DNA from: Actinoalloteichus_B caeruleus
Lineage (GTDB): Bacteria > Actinomycetota > Actinomycetes > Mycobacteriales > Pseudonocardiaceae
Length of the DNA: 64,000 nucleotides
Direction: 5' to 3' (one strand)
Assembly: GCF_000718005.1 (NCBI RefSeq)
Contig: NZ_JODV01000007.1
This document shows positions 58,712 to 64,000 of the stretch, piece by piece. The notes below the pieces were generated by a model. The model worked only from the letters and a program-made list of their open reading frames with translations. It was not told the DNA's origin and did not search any database. How positions within the stretch are numbered: position 1 is the first letter of the stretch; every line of letters starts with the position of its first letter. The position numbers and the translations under genes are program-made.

Positions 58712-59710
58712 ATGGTGAGGGTGGCCAGCACCGCGACCGCGGCCCGTCGCGGGCGGCTGCTGCGGGCCATCGGGCTGCGGGTCCTCGCCGCCGGGGGGCT
58801 CGTCGTCGGAGCCTGGCTCGGCACGAGCGTGACCGCGTCGGCCGAGGAGTTCACCCCGCCGGCGCCCGGCGCCGCGCCACTGCCCTCCCATCCCCCGCCG
58901 GTGCCCGCGGCGAGCCACACCGTCGAGGACCGGATCGTGGCGGCGACGCGGGCGTTCGAGGAACGCCTCCGGGGTCTTCCCGACCGAATCCAGGGCCTCC
59001 AGCCGGACCTCCCCCCGCTCGAACCTGTCCCGGTGGACTTCGTCACCGCACCACCCGCCCGGGAGCCCGGACCGGCGCTGCCCTGGGAGGGGGGTTCCGC
59101 CGAGGAGGCCCCGCCCGCCGCTCCGACCGTGCCCGAGGTGTTCCTCACCGCCCGCCCCGGCGTCCCGGACGACCCATCGCCCGACGAGCTGGTGGACCAG
59201 GGCGAACACGGCACCCCACCGGCGGCGAGCCAGTGCGGCGCGGCCGAGGACGGCACCGCGAGCCCGAGCGGCGACCCGTCGACGGATCCCGAACAGGAGC
59301 GCACCGCCACCGAGGAGGAGGCGGTGTCCGGTCACGCGGACGGCGGTTCGGCCCCGTCACCGGCGCACGCCGGCTTCACGGCCGACCCCGTCCGCCGGGA
59401 AGCGCAGCAGGCCGGCAGGGCACGGCACTCCCCGTCGCCGGGTGTCCCGTCCTCAGCGGACGGCTCGACGGCCGGCGAGGACGCCCACCCCGACACCCCA
59501 GGGCCGCCGGGGGAACCCGCCAGCCGACCGGCGCACGCCATCAGCCCGGCGAGCTCCGCCGTTGGCCACGACGGTGGCTACCGCACCATCACCGCCATGC
59601 TCACCTTCACGCCGGACCTCGACGAGCCCACCCTGGTACGGGTTTCCCGACTGGAGGACATGTCGCCGTCGACGCACCTGGCGAGACGCCCCGCGCCGTC
59701 CCCCGACTGA
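58712..59710 (+). CDS. Secreted Pro/Glu-rich protein with signal peptide
   Basis: The 332-residue protein has a basic N-terminus, a hydrophobic core (VLAAGGLVVGAWLGTSVTA) and a likely signal-peptidase site after TASA. The mature part is disordered and rich in Pro, Ala, Glu, Ser and Gly. A short helix (DRIVAATRAFEERLRGLPDR) occurs at about residues 70-90. A possibly ordered end (TITAMLTFTPDLDEPTLVRV) precedes the terminal Pro tail. AGGTGG lies close to ATG 58712. It is probably a wall-spanning or surface protein. The function is unknown. Confidence 0.7.
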   Translation: MVRVASTATAARRGRLLRAIGLRVLAAGGLVVGAWLGTSVTASAEEFTPPAPGAAPLPSHPPPVPAASHTVEDRIVAATRAFEERLRGLPDRIQGLQPDLPPLEPVPVDFVTAPPAREPGPALPWEGGSAEEAPPAAPTVPEVFLTARPGVPDDPSPDELVDQGEHGTPPAASQCGAAEDGTASPSGDPSTDPEQERTATEEEAVSGHADGGSAPSPAHAGFTADPVRREAQQAGRARHSPSPGVPSSADGSTAGEDAHPDTPGPPGEPASRPAHAISPASSAVGHDGGYRTITAMLTFTPDLDEPTLVRVSRLEDMSPSTHLARRPAPSPD

Positions 59711-60385
59711 GACCTCGGGTGTTCCGCTCCCGCTCCCCCGCCCGATGCCCAGACCCCCCACTCCGCTGACGAGGCACCGTCGACAGTCGACAGCGGGTAC
59801 GGTCGGCTGGCGTTCGGCACACCAGAACGCGGCTCGGCGAGCGGGGAGCCACCACTCCACTCGAGACATCCCAACCTCCGAGCCTCCGCCACGGGCGGGT
59901 GTCTCGGAGCTGCTCCAGAGCCCGCCCGCGCGCGAGACCCACCCTGGTCGGGACTGGAGCGAACCGGCGAGGGCTGGTTCGCCGACCGGCACGTCGAGGG
60001 GCCGTGCCGGCCGGGCCCACGCGGGGTGGGGAGCACGCGCTCCCCACCCCGCCACCAGCCAGGGCACCGAATCCGTCCCGCCACTGGGCGCCGTCGTCGC
60101 CCGCACGACACCGCGAGGCACGCGGTGCTGCCGAGCGACCGCGTCCTGAGCGGGCACCCGCGCCAGCCCCGCTCCCCCCACTCCCCCCGCTCCCCGCTCC
60201 TACGCGGACCCGGTGCCCGGAGCGACGCCCGCCTGGCCGCCCCGCCCGACCCACCGGGCCGTTGGCCTCGCCCGCCCTCCAGGGAGCTCCACGGGTACCC
60301 GTGCCGACCGGGACACCGGCTCCCGTTCCCTGCCTGGTGCGCCGAAGCGCGCGTTCCACCAGCGGACCCTGGCTAGGCTGATCCC
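59711..60385. other. Long intergenic region, no gene recognised
   Basis: About 675 nt separate the secreted protein and the PP2C-like gene. All frames translate to Arg/Pro/Gly-rich low-complexity peptides. The only clear feature is the 14-bp hairpin at 60021-60052. Confidence 0.5.
60021..60052. terminator. Strong hairpin in the intergenic region
   Basis: A perfect 14-bp stem (GCGGGGTGGGGAGC / GCTCCCCACCCCGC) with the 4-nt loop ACGC lies about 310 nt after the secreted protein stop. No T-tract. It could terminate rightward transcription. Confidence 0.55.
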
Positions 60386-61195
60386 ATGCCCCACGTCGAG
60401 GTGGCCGAGCGGCCGGGCCGGGACCACTCCGAGGACCGGGTGGTGGTGCTGCCGAACTCCGTCGCCCTGCTCGACGGCGCCACCTCACTGGAACCGGGGG
60501 CGCGTACCGGGGGCTGGTACGCGGAGCGTCTCGCGGCCGAACTCGCCGAGCTGCTCCCCCGCGAGGAGTTGGGGCTCCGGGACATCCTGCGCGCGGGCAT
60601 CGCCTCGACCGCCTCCCGGCACGGCCTGGTGCCCGGCGACTCACCATCCAGCACCGCCGCGCTGCTCAGGTGGACGTCGACGGCCGTGGAGGCGCTGGTC
60701 CTGGCCGACAGCCCGGTCGTGGTCTTCACCGGGACCGGCTACCACCCCGTGACGGACGACCGACTCGCGCGGCTGCGCTCACCGGGGCGGCGCGGTGGGT
60801 TCCGGGACCGGCTCCGTTCCGGTTCGGGCTACGACGAGGAGCACTGGACCCGGCTGCGCGCGGCCATGCGGGGGACCGCGCGGTCGCGCAACGTCGATGG
60901 CGGGTTCTGGGTGGCCGAAGCCGACCCGGATGCCGCCGACCGCGCCGTGGTCGCCCGGTGGCCCCGCGACGAGGTGCGAGCGGCCTTGCTGGCCAGCGAC
61001 GGCGTGTCCTGCGGCGTCGACGACTACGGCCTCTACCGGGACTGGCCGGAGCTCCTCGCCGAGGCGACCACGGACGGGCCCCGAGCGGTGCTCGACCGGG
61101 TCCGGGCCGCCGAGGAGGGTGACCCGGACGGACGGCGGTGGCCCCGGGCCAAGCGGCACGACGACCAGAGCCTCGTCGTTCTGCGCTTCGGGTGA
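60386..61195 (+). CDS. PP2C-like protein phosphatase
   Basis: The 269-residue protein has the PP2C metal motifs in order: RDHSEDRVVVLPNSVALLDG with ATSLEPGA (motifs 1-2), DSPSSTAALLRW (motif 5-like), ALLASDGVSCG (motif 8) and AKRHDDQSLVVLRFG (motif 11). It is probably a metal-dependent Ser/Thr phosphatase in the cytoplasm. The central part is shorter than classic PP2C, and no partner kinase is nearby. It is convergent with the aminotransferase gene. Confidence 0.85.
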   Translation: MPHVEVAERPGRDHSEDRVVVLPNSVALLDGATSLEPGARTGGWYAERLAAELAELLPREELGLRDILRAGIASTASRHGLVPGDSPSSTAALLRWTSTAVEALVLADSPVVVFTGTGYHPVTDDRLARLRSPGRRGGFRDRLRSGSGYDEEHWTRLRAAMRGTARSRNVDGGFWVAEADPDAADRAVVARWPRDEVRAALLASDGVSCGVDDYGLYRDWPELLAEATTDGPRAVLDRVRAAEEGDPDGRRWPRAKRHDDQSLVVLRFG

Positions 61196-61288
61196 CCCGG
61201 GGTCGCCTGGAAGGCGGCGCCCACGCCGGTCATCGGGAACGCCGGCTCCCGCCGCACCCCCACCCGCGCACCGACCGCCTCAACCCGG

Positions 61289-62689
61289 TCAGGGCGGAGC
61301 GGCGGGTCGTTGTCGCGGGCTGGCGTGGGACCGCAGCGCCGGTGCCACCGGAGGACCGGCCACCAGGCCCTCCGTCGACCCCGCCTCCAGGGCGCGCCGG
61401 TACGTGACGAGGGCGGAGTGAACCGCGGAGGCGGTCTGGTCCAGTTGGTCGTCGGTGTGCGCGGCGGAGACCACGAAGGACTGGCCGAGAACCCCACCCC
61501 GCAGCAGGCCCGCGAGGAAGAGGGTGCGGAAGGCCTGCGAGGGCACGCCCCTGGCGTCCGAGGTGGTGAAGACCAGGCAGGACGGTCGGCCGACCGCCGC
61601 CACGTGGTCGGCCACCCCCAACTCGTGGGCCACCCCGTTGACCAGGTCCGCGAGCCGGGCGCCCCGCCGTTCCATCACGGCGACCGGATCGGTCTCGCGG
61701 TACACGCGGGCCACCGCGCGGAACGCGGTGAGCCCGACGGACTCGGCGCCGTGCGTCGTGGACAGCAGGAAGGCCCTCGGCCGGGCCGTGGCCAGTCCAC
61801 CCAGCTCCATCAGCTCGCGTCTCCCGGCCAGCGCGGCGATCGGGAACCCGTTCCCCATTCCCTTGCCCCAGCAGGACAGGTCGGGGGTCACCCCGTAGAG
61901 CGCCTGGCCGCCTCCCGCCGCCCACCGGAACCCGGTGATCATCTCGTCGAACACGAGTACCGCGCCGTGCTGGTCGCACAGGGAGCGCACGCCGGCCAGG
62001 AAACCCGGTTCCGGCTCGCGCAGGGCGGTCGCCGGTTCGAGCACGACCGCCGCGACCTTCCCGTGGTGCCGATCGAGCACCTCGGCCAGCGAGGGGAGGT
62101 CGTTGTACCCGAAGCCGACGGTGAGCTGGCGGGTCACGGAGGGTACGCCGGCGTTCATGGGCACCGTCCCCACGAACCAGTCGTCGGTGGAGAAGAATGG
62201 TTGGTCCCGGCAGACGGCGACCAGGTCACGCCCGGTGGCCGCCCTGGCGAGTCGGACGGCGGCCGTCGTCGTGTCCGAGCCGTTCTTGGCGAACTTCACC
62301 ATGTCCGCCCCGGGCACCAGGGCCAGGAAGTCCTCGGCCGCCGCGAGTTCCAGGGCGGTGGGCCTGCTGAAGTTGACGCCGTCGGCCAGGCACGCCCGGA
62401 CCGCCTCGACCACGGGCGGGTGGGCGTGGCCGAGGGTCACCGACCGCAGCCCGCTCCCGTACTCCACGTAGGAGTTCCCGTCCGCGTCCCAGACCCTGGC
62501 ACCTCGACCTCGGACCAGGACGGGGGCCATGTCCTCCGGGTACTGGTCGGATCCCCGCGCGTAGGTGTGGGCACCGCCGGGCACCAGCTCGTGCAGCCGG
62601 GCCTGTAGCCGCCTCGACCGGGCGAGGTCGGTGACGACGGCCCCTCCTGCCGACCGGACCCACGGCTCGAAGTTCACTCCCTTTTTCAT
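61289..62689 (-). CDS. Class III aminotransferase, glutamate-1-semialdehyde aminomutase-like
   Basis: The 466-residue PLP enzyme has VPGGAHTYARGSDQYPEDMA, KFAKNGSDTTTAAVRLARAA, VFDEMITGFRWAAGG and the PLP lysine in SCWGKGMGNGFPIAALAG. This is the GSA-mutase-like subgroup. Because the hem genes are elsewhere and the neighbours are glycosyltransferases, it probably transaminates a sugar or other precursor in polysaccharide or natural product synthesis rather than making ALA. About 30 extra C-terminal residues are low complexity. The ATG is 153 nt from the divergent WecB/TagA-type gene in an AT-rich promoter region. Confidence 0.9.
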   Translation of the reverse strand: MKKGVNFEPWVRSAGGAVVTDLARSRRLQARLHELVPGGAHTYARGSDQYPEDMAPVLVRGRGARVWDADGNSYVEYGSGLRSVTLGHAHPPVVEAVRACLADGVNFSRPTALELAAAEDFLALVPGADMVKFAKNGSDTTTAAVRLARAATGRDLVAVCRDQPFFSTDDWFVGTVPMNAGVPSVTRQLTVGFGYNDLPSLAEVLDRHHGKVAAVVLEPATALREPEPGFLAGVRSLCDQHGAVLVFDEMITGFRWAAGGGQALYGVTPDLSCWGKGMGNGFPIAALAGRRELMELGGLATARPRAFLLSTTHGAESVGLTAFRAVARVYRETDPVAVMERRGARLADLVNGVAHELGVADHVAAVGRPSCLVFTTSDARGVPSQAFRTLFLAGLLRGGVLGQSFVVSAAHTDDQLDQTASAVHSALVTYRRALEAGSTEGLVAGPPVAPALRSHASPRQRPAAPP

Positions 62690-62842
62690 CCGAATCGCCG
62701 ATCCAGTCGGTTTTTCTTCTCAATTCGGTAGCAGTGAGTTGCTTTTCTCATCGCCTCATCCCCCATTGGGTTCTCCACTCTCACTCGATAGTTGAAGGAG
62801 TGGCACGCCTGATTTCGCATGGGAAAGCGGCACGATGTTCGC

Positions 62843-63664
62843 ATGCGCGCGTCCATCCCGACGACCTCCGTTCTCGGTGTTCCCGTCGCGAACCTTTCCG
62901 TTCCCGACGCGATCGCCGAGACCAACCGGCTCCTGAACCACCCGGAGCCCGCGGTGCTGTGCTTCGTCAACGCGCACTCCGCCAACCTGGCGCACCGCGA
63001 CCCCGCCTACCGCCGGACGCTGCTCGCGGCCGACCTGGTGCTCAACGACGGGTCCGGCGTGGAGCTCGCCGCGCGCCTCCAGGGAACGCGGTTCCGAGCG
63101 AACCTGAACGGAACCGACCTCATCCCCCTCGTGCTCGACCTGGCCGCGTGCCAGTCGCACCGGGTCTTCCTGCTCGGCGGGCGCCCGGGGGTCGCGCGGA
63201 GCGCTGCCAGCGCGCTGGCCGGGCGGCACCTCGGCCTCCGCGTCGTCGGCCACGCCCACGGCTACTTCCCGCCCGGGGCGGCGCGGTCGGTGGCCGACGC
63301 GGTGCGAGCGAGCGGGGCGGACCTCCTCGTCCTCGGACTCGGCAGCCCAGCCCAGGAACTGTTCCTCGCCGCCCACCTGCGCAGGACCGGGGTCCGGCTG
63401 GGCATCGCGGGGGGAGCCTTCCTCGACTTCGCGGCGGGGCGGGTTCCTCGCGCCCCCCGGTGGATGCGTGAGGCGGGGGTCGAATGGGTCTTCCGGCTCG
63501 GCCAGGAACCCGGCCGCCTCTTCCACCGGTACGTCGTCGGGAACCCCCTCTTCCTGGCCCGGGTGGTGCGCGAACGGTGCTTCCCCCGGCGGACCAGCCA
63601 GCTCCCCGCACCCGAGATCTCCGAACCGCCAGCCCGTCCGTCGCACAGGAGAGTCGAGCAATGA
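62843..63664 (+). CDS. WecB/TagA/CpsF-family glycosyltransferase
   Basis: The 273-residue GT26 protein has TSVLGVPVANLSVPDAIAET, VNAHSANLAHRDPAYRRTLL, ADLVLNDGSGVELAARLQG, LNGTDLIPLVLDLA, RVFLLGGRPGVARSA and LVLGLGSPAQELFLAAHL. Asp/Asn in NDGSG and the C-terminal basic segment EWVFRLGQEPGRLFHRYVVG are family marks. It adds ManNAc(A)/GlcNAc-type sugars to a lipid carrier intermediate. ATG 62843 is preferred over ATG 62819. Neither has a strong ribosome binding site. The stop overlaps the next gene start (ATGA). Confidence 0.92.
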   Translation: MRASIPTTSVLGVPVANLSVPDAIAETNRLLNHPEPAVLCFVNAHSANLAHRDPAYRRTLLAADLVLNDGSGVELAARLQGTRFRANLNGTDLIPLVLDLAACQSHRVFLLGGRPGVARSAASALAGRHLGLRVVGHAHGYFPPGAARSVADAVRASGADLLVLGLGSPAQELFLAAHLRRTGVRLGIAGGAFLDFAAGRVPRAPRWMREAGVEWVFRLGQEPGRLFHRYVVGNPLFLARVVRERCFPRRTSQLPAPEISEPPARPSHRRVEQ

Positions 63665-64000
63665 GCGCGAACCAGATCTGTTTCGTCACGAGCTACCCGC
63701 TGGAACGGCAGGACCTGGGCGGTGGCAGCTGGGTGGACCGGCGCCTCGTGCGGACCCTCCAGGCGGCGGGGCACGAGGTCGAGGTGGTGTGCGTCACCGG
63801 CCCGCCCGGGCAGTGGACGAGCGAGGGCGTGGTCCAACGCTCCGCCGGCTCCGTCCCCCTGGAGATCCGGCACGACCGGCGGCGGCTGTGGGGAGTCGCC
63901 GTCGCCATGATGACCTCGACGCAGCCCTACCTGTGCCACAAGTTCACCTCCTTCGAGGGCTGGCCGCAGGCGGCGGGGCTGCTCGCCGAGCGGTCGACGG
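63661..64000 (+). CDS. Glycosyltransferase (GT4-like), 3' end cut by window edge
   Basis: About 113 residues are visible. They start ICFVTSYPLERQDLGGGSWV and continue RRLVRTLQAAGHEVEVVCVT. The GG motif and the first Rossmann unit match the N-terminus of GT4 glycosyltransferases. The ATG overlaps the WecB/TagA stop by 4 nt, so the genes form one operon that continues to the right. The donor and acceptor are unknown. Confidence 0.85.
   Translation, partial: MSANQICFVTSYPLERQDLGGGSWVDRRLVRTLQAAGHEVEVVCVTGPPGQWTSEGVVQRSAGSVPLEIRHDRRRLWGVAVAMMTSTQPYLCHKFTSFEGWPQAAGLLAERST

Noticed and set aside
1..64000. tRNA, rRNA, transposase or integrase genes
   Set aside because: No T-loop GGTTCGAATCC-type motif, ribosomal sequence or mobile-element protein was recognised. 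A tRNAscan-type search would be needed to exclude tRNA fully.

Overview
This is a high-GC (roughly 70-74 % by eye) actinobacterial chromosome segment, most likely from the Pseudonocardiales. Markers are mshA (mycothiol), rex-hemACD with a Rex operator, senX3-regX3, an HbhA-like protein, a DUF5313 protein and the 33-residue basic protein bS22. From the left edge to about 38.4 kb, most genes match by order and identity, as recalled without alignment, the Mycobacterium tuberculosis block from about Rv0513 down to Rv0474. Many genes overlap the next by 4 nt (GTGA or ATGA), so they are translationally coupled. Most recognisable starts were chosen on a Shine-Dalgarno match.

Layout. 1-1.2 kb: two paralogous membrane proteins, the first cut by the edge. 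1.5-7.5 kb: rex-hemA-hemC-hemD/cobA-hemB on the minus strand, with a near-perfect Rex operator upstream. 7.6-16.6 kb: a FAS1 lipoprotein, a glutaredoxin, an acyl-CoA dehydrogenase, a BldN-type ECF sigma factor, a HAD phosphatase, an acyltransferase, an epimerase, bS22, a BldC-like HTH protein and proC. 16.7-18.9 kb: an accessory island holding one isolated CRISPR repeat, a small membrane protein, an XRE/DUF397 pair and a short type I-E-like CRISPR array without cas genes. 19-28.2 kb: a proline dehydrogenase homologue that has lost its catalytic residues, a sugar phosphate isomerase with a pentapeptide-like insertion, an acidic membrane protein, regX3, senX3, gpm1, a YbjN-domain protein and mshA. 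28.5-38.4 kb: tandem SGNH hydrolases, an SDR, murB, DUF2505, a methyltransferase-like protein, purU, YbaK, DUF2516, hbhA and its XRE partner.

38.6-53 kb is more variable: DUF5313, a CrcB pair (fluoride export), a zinc-ribbon protein, an FtsX-type ABC exporter behind a split PadR regulator, a LacI-controlled sugar importer without its own ATPase, a VOC protein, a CGNR regulator, DUF445 and a DapC-like aminotransferase. 53.2-58.4 kb is the most unusual unit. It encodes a subtilisin-like protease without a visible signal peptide, an ECF sigma factor, a small beta-rich protein and a TPR-like/CHAT caspase-like protease. The last three are overlapping cistrons. All catalytic residues of both proteases are present, so the unit may be a sigma-controlled two-protease stress or conflict system. 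58.5-61.2 kb holds a secreted Pro/Glu-rich protein and a PP2C-like protein. The right end (61.3-64 kb) opens what looks like a polysaccharide or glycoconjugate locus: a GSA-type aminotransferase, a WecB/TagA/CpsF transferase and a GT4 glycosyltransferase cut by the edge.

No rRNA, tRNA, transposase or integrase was recognised. Family names rest on motif recognition only, since no database search was run.
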